In this document: positions 43,598-51,384 of the stretch, piece after piece
Layout: the number at the start of each line of letters is the position of its first letter
Numbering within the stretch: position 1 is the stretch's first letter
Assembly (NCBI GenBank): GCA_039179985.1
Contig: JBCDED010000006.1
Coordinates: 1-64,000, forward strand
DNA length: 64,000 nucleotides
Direction: 5' to 3'
Origin: JBCCMQ01 sp039179985
GTDB taxonomy: Bacteria > Pseudomonadota > Alphaproteobacteria > Rhodobacterales > Rhodobacteraceae
Made by a program: the position numbers and the translations under genes
The notes under the pieces: model-generated
The model's input: only the letters and a program-made list of their open reading frames with translations
The model's database searches: none
Told to the model about the DNA's origin: nothing

Positions 43598-44617
43598 TCA
43601 GCTTCCCTTGTGATCCCGCCACGTCCGGCGCAGCGGTAGGATGAGAAGGATGACGATGCCGATCATGGTCAGCATGGCGCTGGCCGAAGCTCGGCTGATC
43701 GAGCGATTGCCGCTGTCGTCGGGGACAAGGAAGTCATAGGTCAGCCACTGGAGGCTGATCACATGCGCCTGACTGCGGAAACCGACGATCTCTTCGAAGA
43801 CGCGATAGGCATCCATCAGGTGGATGAGCGAAATAAAGATGATTAGGGGCATCAGATGCGGGATGACTACGTAGCGAAGGCGGTCAAACCGCGAGGCGCC
43901 GTCGATGATGGCGGATTCTAGTGTGTCCTGGTTCACCGTCTGAAGGCCGGCGTAGAAAATTACGAAGGCAAAGGGCGCAACGTGCCAGACGCGGTAGAAA
44001 TACATCAAAAGCTCGATGGTCCAGGCCTGCGCGAACATCGCGATATCGCGGTTCAGCCAGCTTTCCAGGATTGAGGTCAGGATGCCGTCGCCCACAAAAA
44101 GCCAGTAGATCGACAGCGAGCCGATGACGGGTGTGATGATGAAGGGCAGGAGCGATATGAAGATTACCTGCCCCTTCACCGCGGCCGACAGGTTGTTAAC
44201 AACCAGGGCAATCGCAAGCCCCACCCCTATGACAAGCGGCAGGGTGATCAGTGTGAACATCAGGGTGAACCGCAGGGCCTTCCAGAAATCGATTGCCCAG
44301 ATATCACCCCAGTTCCCGCTGGAGATGGCCGCGCGCACTTGGTCAAGTTGCAGGACGTTCCGGTAGCTTTGCAGCCCGACCCAGTCCGTGCGGGTCATGG
44401 CCTCGCCGTTTTCGTCAAGGACGGGAACGGTCTTGACCTCTGTCACGCAGGTCTGTGTCAGGAAGCCCGGCGTGCAGGTCTCTACCTCCTGGCTCTCTAC
44501 GATGGGTTGTGTGATCTGAAAACTTTGCAGAAAAACGCTCACAAGCGGGGCTGCAATAAAGAGGAGCATCAGAAAGACCGACGGCCCGACAAAGGCGGCG
44601 AAGATGCGGAACTTCAT
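43598..44617 (-). CDS. Sugar-type ABC transporter permease (MalF-like)
   Basis: 339 aa. The first helix (about 7-32) is followed by an extracytoplasmic loop (about 35-95) holding two cysteines in VETCTPGFLTQTCVTEV, which could form a disulfide. Five further helices carry the coupling motif ESAIIDGASRFDRLRYVVIPHLMP. It would pair with the MalG-like permease to form the channel. The loop and its cysteines are unusual for sugar permeases. Confidence 0.88.
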   Translation of the reverse strand: MKFRIFAAFVGPSVFLMLLFIAAPLVSVFLQSFQITQPIVESQEVETCTPGFLTQTCVTEVKTVPVLDENGEAMTRTDWVGLQSYRNVLQLDQVRAAISSGNWGDIWAIDFWKALRFTLMFTLITLPLVIGVGLAIALVVNNLSAAVKGQVIFISLLPFIITPVIGSLSIYWLFVGDGILTSILESWLNRDIAMFAQAWTIELLMYFYRVWHVAPFAFVIFYAGLQTVNQDTLESAIIDGASRFDRLRYVVIPHLMPLIIFISLIHLMDAYRVFEEIVGFRSQAHVISLQWLTYDFLVPDDSGNRSISRASASAMLTMIGIVILLILPLRRTWRDHKGS

Positions 44618-44646
44618 GGCGGTCGTCCTGTCTGAGGGTCCCGGGG

Positions 44647-44672
44647 GCGAAGCGGCGGGTCCGCCGCCTCGC
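44647..44672 (-). other. Strong stem-loop between the substrate-binding protein gene and the first permease
   Basis: GCGAAGCGGCGG (44647-44658) and CCGCCGCCTCGC (44661-44672) are complementary at 11 of 12 positions, the remaining one forming a G-U pair in the minus-strand transcript. It falls just after the SBP stop codon and 30 bases before the permease start. In ABC operons such hairpins commonly stabilise the upstream mRNA so that more binding protein than permease is made. No T-run follows, so it is not an intrinsic terminator. Confidence 0.55.
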
Positions 44673-44683
44673 TCGTGTCTGGC

Positions 44684-45904
44684 TTACTGAAGCACGCCGG
44701 CTTCTTTGGCCGCCGTCGTGTAGGCGTCTTCGACAGCCGCCAGCGTCGCTTCGGCATCACGCTCGCCGGTAAAGAAGGCGGGCAGTTCGTTGCCGAGGGC
44801 CGTGTGCATCAGACCCATCTGGCTGGTCGACGGGTAAGAGATCGGCGCCGGGCTGGCCATGGCTGTGGCAATGGCGCCCTCGGCCAGACGGTTGGGCTGG
44901 TAGCCAGAAATCAGCCAGATCGCGTCATCGTTTGCAGCCTGCACCATCTCTGTGTCGAGCCCTTCCATTGCAACGCGGAAAGCGGCATCGGCTTCTTCGT
45001 CCGAGATGTTCTTGGCGATCACGATGCCGTCCCACCAAAGCGTGGTCGCAGGCGCGCCGCCGTCCATGGCAAGCGGAGCGGCAGAGGCGTAGACTTGGCC
45101 GACCACCTGGCTTTCATTGTCGTCATCCATAGCACCGCCACGGCTGGCCCAGAGGTTCGCCATGGCGATTTTTCCCTGCTGGAACTGCTGCTGCACGTAG
45201 GTGGAGTCGCTGACGAGGTACTCGGGGTCCATGTACTCGGTTAGCGCTTTCATGGTCTCCAGCGCCTTAACGCCGGCCTCTGAATTCACGGCGGGCGTGG
45301 AGTCGTCGTTGTAGAATGTTCCGCCGAAACCGAGGAACATGTTGTTGAAGTCTTGGGCGATGTTCCAGCCCGACTTCAGCGTAGCGCCAAGTGGGTAGTC
45401 CACGACGCCCGCGTCCTTGATCGCTGCAGCCGCGGCCAGCACGTCGTCATAGGTCGCAGGTGCCGCAAGGCCGAGGTCATCGAAGATGTCCTTGCGGTAC
45501 ATCATGTGCTGGGTGTTCACCATCATGGCGATGGCCATGATCTGACCGTCGATGCGGATCAGCTGATTGGGGCTGAGGTTCTGGCCATATTTCTCAACCA
45601 GATCGTCAAGCGGACGAATAGTGCCTTCGTTCAGCAGCGGCGTAATGGTGCCGTTGGACACGCCGCCGATCTGATAGAGCGACGGGTTCGCGGCGAAAGC
45701 CGCCGGCTGCTTGGTGCGGAACTCCTGGTCGAGTTCGGCTTCGAAGTTGCCGCATTCGGCCATGGCGTCGGTGGCCGATTTCCATGCCTCAAAGCCCGCC
45801 GACAGCGACTTGACCGGCACCGCGTTTTCAAAGCTGCAGGCCAGGGCTGCGGTCGTACCCATGAGGCTGACGGCACTGGCCATAAGGATTTTCTTCATAA
45901 GCAT
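44684..45904 (-). CDS. ABC transporter substrate-binding protein, carbohydrate family
   Basis: About 406 aa with a signal peptide (KKILMASAVSLMGTTAALA, cut before CSFENAV, which could be a lipobox-like Cys). Family-1 solute-binding features include DQEFRTKQPAAFAANPSLYQIGG and MVNTQHMMYRKDIFDDLGLAAPATYDDVL in the N-lobe, and NLWASRGGAMDDD later. The ligand is probably a sugar, polyol or similar oligomer. The start is 45904 or 45898, two ATGs apart; GGGAGACC favours 45904. It lies between the ATPase and permease genes of the operon. Confidence 0.87.
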   Translation of the reverse strand: MLMKKILMASAVSLMGTTAALACSFENAVPVKSLSAGFEAWKSATDAMAECGNFEAELDQEFRTKQPAAFAANPSLYQIGGVSNGTITPLLNEGTIRPLDDLVEKYGQNLSPNQLIRIDGQIMAIAMMVNTQHMMYRKDIFDDLGLAAPATYDDVLAAAAAIKDAGVVDYPLGATLKSGWNIAQDFNNMFLGFGGTFYNDDSTPAVNSEAGVKALETMKALTEYMDPEYLVSDSTYVQQQFQQGKIAMANLWASRGGAMDDDNESQVVGQVYASAAPLAMDGGAPATTLWWDGIVIAKNISDEEADAAFRVAMEGLDTEMVQAANDDAIWLISGYQPNRLAEGAIATAMASPAPISYPSTSQMGLMHTALGNELPAFFTGERDAEATLAAVEDAYTTAAKEAGVLQ

Positions 45905-46001
45905 TCTTGATGGTCTCCCTGTTTTTGTTGGGGATGCGCCTTGCAATCACACATCCGTCTTCCGTCCGCCCTGCGTCCAGGCCGGAGCATTCCCTAAGGT
46001 G

Positions 46002-47051
46002 TCAGCCGCCGATCCGTTCTCCGGTGTCCGTGTCGAAGAGGTGGCACACGCTAGCCGGCACCGAGAGCGATACCTGATCGCCGATGGCTGCGCGGTACTC
46101 TTTGTGGGCTTTCACCGCCGCAAAGGCGCCGCCTGCACGTACGGTGATCATGGTGGCGTCCCCCAAAAGCTCCATTGTATAAACTGGCGCATTGATCTCG
46201 GCCGCCGCGTCCGACACGCCCGCATCCTCGGCCCGGAAGCCAAGCGTTACCGGACCGTCCGGGCCGTCGAGGCCGCTGATCGTTACGTTGTCGCCGGTGA
46301 ATGTTCCGCCCGAAATCGTACCTTCCAATAGGTTCATGGCCGGGTTGCCGATGAAGCTGGCCACGAAGGTGTTGGCCGGGCGGTCGTAGATCTCAACAGG
46401 CGTGCCCACCTGCTGCACGATGCCTTGCTTCATGATCACCACACGGTCGGCCAGTGTCATGGCTTCGATCTGGTCGTGGGTCACGTAGATTGTCGTAACC
46501 TTCAGTTCGTGGCTGAGGTTTTTGATCTGGGCGCGCGTCGAGACCCGCAGTTTCGCGTCTAGGTTCGAAAGCGGCTCGTCCATCAGGAACACATTCGGCT
46601 CGCGCACGATCGCGCGGGCAAGGGCCACCCGCTGACGCTGACCGCCCGATAGCTCGGCGGGCTTGCGGTGCAGGAACGGTTCCAGTTCCACCATGCGCGC
46701 AGCGCGCATCACACGGTCGTCGTGTTCTCCGTCCGGCACCTTGCGGACCTTCAGCGGGAAGCGAATGTTGTCGTAGACGTTCATATTCGGATAGAGGCCG
46801 TAGGACTGAAACACCATGGCGATGTCGCGGTCTTTTGGGTCGAGGTCATTCACCACACGGTCGCCGATGACGATCTCGCCGTCGGTGGCCTCTTCCAACC
46901 CGGCGATCATCCGCATCGTCGTTGTTTTTCCGCAACCCGAGGGACCCAGAAGCACCAGGAACTCCTGATCGGCAATCGTGAGATTGAAGTTGTCCACGCC
47001 GACAAAGCTTCCCCAACGTTTGGACACGTTGCGCAGTTGGATTTCCGCCAT
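46002..47051 (-). CDS. Sugar-type ABC transporter ATP-binding protein (UgpC/MsmX-like)
   Basis: 349 aa. Walker A GPSGCGKTTT, Q-loop MVFQSYGLYPNMNVYDNI, signature ELSGGQRQRVALARAIV and Walker B VFLMDEPLSNLDAK are present. The C-terminal TOBE/OB regulatory domain (about 240-349) has FIGNPAMNLLEG and LGFRAEDAGV. First gene of the five-gene operon. GGGGAAG precedes the start, and 30 bases further upstream is the palindrome at 47081-47100, the probable operator for this and the divergent SnoaL-like gene. Confidence 0.92.
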   Translation of the reverse strand: MAEIQLRNVSKRWGSFVGVDNFNLTIADQEFLVLLGPSGCGKTTTMRMIAGLEEATDGEIVIGDRVVNDLDPKDRDIAMVFQSYGLYPNMNVYDNIRFPLKVRKVPDGEHDDRVMRAARMVELEPFLHRKPAELSGGQRQRVALARAIVREPNVFLMDEPLSNLDAKLRVSTRAQIKNLSHELKVTTIYVTHDQIEAMTLADRVVIMKQGIVQQVGTPVEIYDRPANTFVASFIGNPAMNLLEGTISGGTFTGDNVTISGLDGPDGPVTLGFRAEDAGVSDAAAEINAPVYTMELLGDATMITVRAGGAFAAVKAHKEYRAAIGDQVSLSVPASVCHLFDTDTGERIGG

Positions 47052-47080
47052 GCGGCTTCCCCATTGGTTGCCGTGCGATT

Positions 47081-47100
47081 TTTTGCACACGTTTGCAAAA
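47081..47100. promoter_or_regulatory. LacI-type operator palindrome between the ABC operon and the SnoaL-like gene
   Basis: TTTTGCACAC/GTTTGCAAAA, symmetric at 18 of 20 positions. Lies 30 bases upstream of the ATPase start and 77 bases upstream of the divergent SnoaL-like start, so it could regulate both. The same core occurs at 58554-58571 and 61971-61990. The C-G centre is typical of LacI-family operators. Confidence 0.75.
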
Positions 47101-47176
47101 AAGCTAGACGCGAGGTTGCGGATTTGCCAAGCGTTTTTTTTAACGGCCCTGGAGAAAGCGAAGATGAGCCCGCTAA

Positions 47177-48166
47177 ATGACTGATATTCGAGCAGAAGCC
47201 AGAGCGACTCTGACCAGCCTGTTAGCGGAAAACAAAACCGATGCGCCCCTCGCGCTGGCCGAAGACGTCGTCTGGGACGTCTCACATCCGACAAATCGAC
47301 TCGCTGGCGCGAACGCAGTCGAAGAGAGATTCTTTGGCGCGCTCAGGCCTGCGTTCGCTCACCTCAAACGCCGCGATCTTCTCTTCATCGGCGGCCGTAA
47401 TACGCGCCCCGCAGGCGGAAACTGGGTTGCGACGGTGACCCACTACACGGGCGTTTTCCGGGCGCCGCTCTTCGGTCTTTCACCGACCTTGAAACTGGCC
47501 TTCCTGCGCGCCGGGGAGTTCTACCGCATCGAAGACGGGATGATCGTTGAAGCAAAAATCATTCTCGACCTGCCCGACCTGATGTTGCAGTCGGGCCGCC
47601 TGCCCCTGCCCCATCTCCTGGGCACGGAACTCGCCTTTCCCGCACCGGCAACACAGGACGGGCTCTGCCCGGTCGGGGGGGACGGCACCGCCTCACTGGA
47701 CATCGTCGAAACCATGCTTTCGGATCTCCACGCTTACGATCCCGAAACCGCTGCCTCGGTCAACCAGACCGGGCCGGACGGATACTGGACCGATGACTTT
47801 CTCTGGTACGGCCCGGCAGGCATCGGATCTACCGTTGGATGGGATGGCTTTGTGTCAGACCACCGCGCGGCCTTCCTGCGGGCTTTTCCGGACCGGAAGG
47901 GCGGTAATCACTACTGCCGGTTTGGCGATGGCGACTACGCAGCGGTCTCCGGCTGGCCGTCCATGACCATGACGCACAAGGGCAACTACCTGGGCATACC
48001 TGCCACGGATAGGAACCTGACCCTGAGAGTGATGGATTTCTACCGCTGCGACTTTGACACAGACCGCGGGAGGATCGCGGAGAACTGGGTGCTTTTGGAC
48101 TACGTGGATCTCTTCAACCAGATGGGCGTGAACCTGATCGCCCGGTCCGAAGCCATGCGGAGCTAA
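47177..48166 (+). CDS. Two-domain SnoaL/NTF2-like protein, subtype B (copy 1)
   Basis: 329 aa. The N-terminal domain (about 10-150) has GAFRAP-like sequence (YTGVFRAPLFGLSPT) and FYRIEDGMIVEAKIILDLPDLMLQSGRLPLP. The C-terminal domain (about 185-320) has DDFLWYGPAGIGSTVGWDGFVSDHRAAFLRAFPDRKGGNHYC and FYRCDFDTDRGRIAENWVLLDYVDLFNQMGV. It aligns over its full length with the product of 59568-60563, including the WYGP and ENWVL blocks. It is divergent from the ABC importer and shares its operator. Enzymatic role unknown; the NTF2 fold often catalyses isomerisation, hydration or cyclisation. Confidence 0.8.
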   Translation: MTDIRAEARATLTSLLAENKTDAPLALAEDVVWDVSHPTNRLAGANAVEERFFGALRPAFAHLKRRDLLFIGGRNTRPAGGNWVATVTHYTGVFRAPLFGLSPTLKLAFLRAGEFYRIEDGMIVEAKIILDLPDLMLQSGRLPLPHLLGTELAFPAPATQDGLCPVGGDGTASLDIVETMLSDLHAYDPETAASVNQTGPDGYWTDDFLWYGPAGIGSTVGWDGFVSDHRAAFLRAFPDRKGGNHYCRFGDGDYAAVSGWPSMTMTHKGNYLGIPATDRNLTLRVMDFYRCDFDTDRGRIAENWVLLDYVDLFNQMGVNLIARSEAMRS

Positions 48167-48184
48167 GCGCGGTGCAGCGGCGCT

Positions 48185-48739
48185 CTACTTGTTGAGTTTG
48201 GACAGCTGCTCCTGCAACTCCGACAACTGCTTGCGAATGGAATCAAGCTCATCCGTGGACGTGTCTTCTTCCGGCTCCTGCGCAGGCGCCGACCACCCGC
48301 TGCCCATGCCTCCGGTCATCGCCTTGACGAAAGCCTCTTGCTGCGCGCGCATTGCGTCGAAGCCGGGCATGGCCGCCATTGGATTGGCCTTGGTGAAGTT
48401 CTCCATCATCTTCGACTGCCCGTCGCGCAGCATCTCGAAGGAGGCCGCCAGGAAATGCGGCACGATGCTTTGCGCTTGGCTGGAGTAGCTGCGGACCAGA
48501 TCCGTCAGCACGTCGATTGGCAGAACGCTTTCGCCCCGGCTTTCGTGTTCGGCAATGATCTGAAGAAGATATTGACGCGTCAGGTCGTCACCGCTCTTGA
48601 GATCGACGATCTGCACGTTCCGGCCTTCCCGGATGAACCCGGCAATATCCTCGAGCGTCACGTAGTCGCTCGTTTCGGTGTTGTAGAGGCGACGGCTTGC
48701 GTAGCGCTTGATCAGAAGCGGGTCGGTGGCATCGGACAA
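48185..48739 (-). CDS. phaR: Polyhydroxyalkanoate synthesis repressor PhaR
   Basis: 184 aa. The N-terminal PHB/PHA accumulation DNA-binding domain is clear: LLIKRYASRRLYNTETSDYVTLEDIAGFIREGRNVQIVD (about 8-47), followed by the PhaR repeat region DLTRQYLLQIIAEHES. The C-terminus is a Glu/Leu-rich coiled coil (SIRKQLSELQEQLSKLNK). PhaR represses phasin and PHA genes and is released by binding nascent PHA granules. It lies downstream of phaP, separated by an intrinsic terminator. Confidence 0.94.
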   Translation of the reverse strand: MSDATDPLLIKRYASRRLYNTETSDYVTLEDIAGFIREGRNVQIVDLKSGDDLTRQYLLQIIAEHESRGESVLPIDVLTDLVRSYSSQAQSIVPHFLAASFEMLRDGQSKMMENFTKANPMAAMPGFDAMRAQQEAFVKAMTGGMGSGWSAPAQEPEEDTSTDELDSIRKQLSELQEQLSKLNK

Positions 48740-48787
48740 GGCACGTCTCCTTTTGCACTGCGGCGGAGGTTAGGCCACTGGCGTGCA

Positions 48788-48815
48788 AAAGAAAAGGGCG
48801 GGCCTGGACCCGCCC
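48788..48815 (-). terminator. Intrinsic terminator downstream of phaP
   Basis: GGGCGGG (48796-48802) pairs with CCCGCCC (48809-48815) around a 6-base loop; on the minus strand this is followed by TTTTCTTTT. Located 50 bases after the phaP stop and ahead of phaR, so phaP is probably transcribed alone at high level, with limited read-through to phaR. Confidence 0.75.
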
Positions 48816-48864
48816 AATTTATCGCGCGGAAAGGGAGGATTTCAGCGCGACATTCGTTGGGAGC

Positions 48865-49311
48865 TTACTTGGCTGCAGCCGCTTTCTTGGCAGCAGCAGT
48901 CACGTCAGCGGTTGCTTTCTTGACGGCAGCCGTCGCGTCTTCGCTCAGGTCTTTGCCAGCAGCCAGCATCAGCTCAACCGTTTCCATCTGGACTTTTTTC
49001 GCGATCTCGGCGAAAGCGGCCATCTTTTCAGCGGCAGTTTCAGCCTGAGCCGAAGCAAAGTCTGTCACGGCTTTGGTGTAGTCAGCCGGTTCGTCCTTGG
49101 CTTTCGCCATAACGCCGATCTTGGCGATCGTTGTCTTCGTCCAGTCCGAGGAAATCTCGGTCGACTTTTCAGCGGCTTCGAGTGCCACAGCCGACATTTT
49201 CTCGCCCAGGGCAGCCTGGGTTTTGAAGGCGTCCTGGAACGCGCTCATGTCGACGGGGAAAGAACCGAGGAAATCGTTCATTACTTTGGTGTAGTCTTGT
49301 GCCTTGGCCAT
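48865..49311 (-). CDS. phaP: Phasin, PHA granule-associated protein
   Basis: 148 aa, hydrophilic and Ala/Lys-rich, with the phasin_2-type layout. AQDYTKVMNDFLGSFPVDMSAFQDAFKTQAALGEKMSAVALEAAEKS is followed by heptad-like helices, and the last 25 residues are an Ala/Lys repeat (KKATADVTAAAKKAAAAK). Phasins coat PHA granules, control granule number and size and account for much of the granule protein. Its upstream region carries PhaR-type palindromes (49401-49446). Confidence 0.88.
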   Translation of the reverse strand: MAKAQDYTKVMNDFLGSFPVDMSAFQDAFKTQAALGEKMSAVALEAAEKSTEISSDWTKTTIAKIGVMAKAKDEPADYTKAVTDFASAQAETAAEKMAAFAEIAKKVQMETVELMLAAGKDLSEDATAAVKKATADVTAAAKKAAAAK

Positions 49312-49400
49312 TGCTCTAATCCTTTTTTGCTGACGGTCAGTCCTTGCGGTGGCATGCTGTCAGCCCAATCCGCTTCTCTGCGTCCACAATAATATGAACG

Positions 49401-49446
49401 CTGCAATGCAGCATTTCAAGTTCTTTTTGCTGCACCGCAGCAAAAA
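49401..49446. promoter_or_regulatory. PhaR-type operator pair upstream of phaP
   Basis: A perfect palindrome TTTTTGCTGC-ACC-GCAGCAAAAA (49424-49446, 10-bp arms, 3-base spacer) and a second CTGC-AAT-GCAG at 49401-49411, centres 29 bp apart. These match the CTGC-N3/4-GCAG elements described for PhaR in Paracoccus. They are 90-135 bases upstream of phaP and just below the phaC stop, so they most likely control phaP. Confidence 0.8.
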
Positions 49447-49465
49447 CTTCGCTTATGCTCTGAAT

Positions 49466-51259
49466 TCAGTGATTTGCAGACCGGACAACGTAGGTGCCAG
49501 GTGCCGCCGCGATGACCTTGCCGCCTGGTCCGCCGGGCCTCCGTGCGGCCACCTGTTTTCCCGAACGGCCCTTCAGCCAGGCCTCCCAATGTGGCCACCA
49601 TGACCCGACGTGCCGTTCGGCCGACGCCTGCCAGCTCAGCGGATCTTCGAGTTTGGCGTCGCTCGTGTAGTGGCCGTATTTCTTTTTCGACGGCGGGTTC
49701 ACAATGCCGGCGATATGCCCCGATTCCGACAGGATGAACGTCTTCGACCGGCTGCCAAACTGTCTGACGCCGTTAAAGCTTGCCCGCCAGTCAGCAATGT
49801 GGTCCGTCTCGCACGCCACCGCGCAGACCGGCACTTTCACGTCCGAGATCTTAACGGTCGCGCCATCAACCACGAACCCGCCACGCGCGAAACGATTCTC
49901 CTGACACAGTCCACGCAGATATTCGATCGACATGCACGCCGGCAGATTGGTGCTGTCGCCATTCCAGTAAAGAAGGTCGAACGCCGGCGGCGCCTTGCCC
50001 AGCATGTAACTGCGAATGGCGGGCGCATAGATCAGATCGTTCGACCGGAGGTAAGAGAACGTGCGGCTCATGAAGAACGAGTCCAGCAGGCCGTTTTCTT
50101 TCACCTCTTCCTCAATCCCGTCGACAAAGTCGTCGGTTAGGAAGACGCCCATCTCGCCCTGATCGTCGAAATCGGTCAGGGCGGTGAAGAAGGTGGCGGA
50201 CTTTACGGATTTGTCCCCACGTTTTTCGAGCAGAGCCAACGTCAGGGCGAGGGTGGTCCCCGCAATGCAATACCCAATTGCATTCACCTGCTTCTCGCCG
50301 GTGATCTTCTTCACCGCATCGAAAACTTCCAGGTATCCAGCCGTGACATAATCGTCGAGCCCGACATCACGGTAGCTGGCGTCCGGGTTGACCCAGCTGA
50401 CCACGAAGAGCGTATAGCCCTGATCCACAATCCATTTGATCAGCGAGTTTTCCGGTTTGAGATCAAGAATATAGAATTTGTTGATCCACGGCGGGAAGAT
50501 GACCAGCGGCGTCGCATGTACCTTTTCGGTCGTGGGTGTGTACTGAATCAACTCCAGCATCTTGTTGCGAAAAACCACCGAGCCCGGCGTCGTCGCAAGG
50601 TTCTCGCCAACGGTAAAAGCCTCTTTATCGGCCAAGGAAACCAGAACCTCGCCGTCGTTCGCTTCGATATCGTGGACCAGGTTCTCCAGCCCGTCGACTA
50701 GCGACTGACCGTCCGTCTCAACCGCCCGCGCCAGTGCTTCGGGGTTTGTGCCCAGGAAATTGGTGGGCGAGAACAGATCCACGATCTGACGCGTAAAATA
50801 CTCGACCCTCTGCTTATCGGTGCCCTCCAGACCGTCGAGGTCGTGGACTGCGCTGGTGATTGCCTCGGACGACAGCAGGTACTGTTGCTTGATGTAGTTG
50901 AAGTACGGGTGCTCGTCCCAGAGAGGGTTTGAAAACCGCCTGTCGCTCGGCCCGGTGTCGCTGGGCGGCGCCAGTTTGCCGTCGCGCAAGGCCTGCTGCG
51001 CCTCGACGTAGTGGGTCAGCGACTTGCCCCAGTAGCTGACCTGATGTTCGAGAATTTTGGCCGGGTTTGCCATCATCTCGGCCATATAGGCGGCTGCTGC
51101 TTTCATATAGACGTCCTGCCCAGGACCTTGCAGACTGCCGCGCACCGTTCGCTTATGCGAGAGGGCGGCGACCAACCTCTGCGACAACCGCTCGATTTTC
51201 GAGATATTGGCCTGCATTTTCTCCAGATCTTGGGAGGAATGTTCTTCTTCGGTTGTCAT
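49466..51259 (-). CDS. phaC: Class I polyhydroxyalkanoate synthase
   Basis: 597 aa. The lipase-like box GYCIAGT places the nucleophilic Cys at about residue 331. The catalytic Asp lies in CETDHIADWRAS and the His in SESGHIAGIVNPP. PPWINKFYILDL and SWVNPD are conserved PhaC blocks, and the N-terminal PhaC_N domain is complete. Polymerises (R)-3-hydroxyacyl-CoA into PHA on the granule surface. No phaE or phaR subunit gene of class III/IV accompanies it. It is divergent from the depolymerase gene phaZ across 125 bases. Confidence 0.96.
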   Translation of the reverse strand: MTTEEEHSSQDLEKMQANISKIERLSQRLVAALSHKRTVRGSLQGPGQDVYMKAAAAYMAEMMANPAKILEHQVSYWGKSLTHYVEAQQALRDGKLAPPSDTGPSDRRFSNPLWDEHPYFNYIKQQYLLSSEAITSAVHDLDGLEGTDKQRVEYFTRQIVDLFSPTNFLGTNPEALARAVETDGQSLVDGLENLVHDIEANDGEVLVSLADKEAFTVGENLATTPGSVVFRNKMLELIQYTPTTEKVHATPLVIFPPWINKFYILDLKPENSLIKWIVDQGYTLFVVSWVNPDASYRDVGLDDYVTAGYLEVFDAVKKITGEKQVNAIGYCIAGTTLALTLALLEKRGDKSVKSATFFTALTDFDDQGEMGVFLTDDFVDGIEEEVKENGLLDSFFMSRTFSYLRSNDLIYAPAIRSYMLGKAPPAFDLLYWNGDSTNLPACMSIEYLRGLCQENRFARGGFVVDGATVKISDVKVPVCAVACETDHIADWRASFNGVRQFGSRSKTFILSESGHIAGIVNPPSKKKYGHYTSDAKLEDPLSWQASAERHVGSWWPHWEAWLKGRSGKQVAARRPGGPGGKVIAAAPGTYVVRSANH

Positions 51260-51384
51260 GGCCGGTTCGTTAGCCTATCGTTTTGCAGGTGCAGCATTTG
51301 ACCGTGCTGCGTGATGGTCCGTCGGTTCGGGAGGTAATTCGGCGGTCGTGCCGGGAATCTACCCATGTCAAGGAGTACCATCAG

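Noticed and set aside
48750..48791. Inverted CTTTTGCAC / GTGCAAAAG as a fourth LacI operator
   Set aside because: The half-sites match the operator arms but are separated by 24 bases and the right one overlaps the phaP terminator T-run; spacing is wrong for the 20-bp dyad.
51291..51310. Second PhaR operator between phaC and phaZ
   Set aside because: GCAGCA/TGCTGC has only 6-base arms and an 8-base spacer; too weak to annotate beside the perfect site at 49424-49446.
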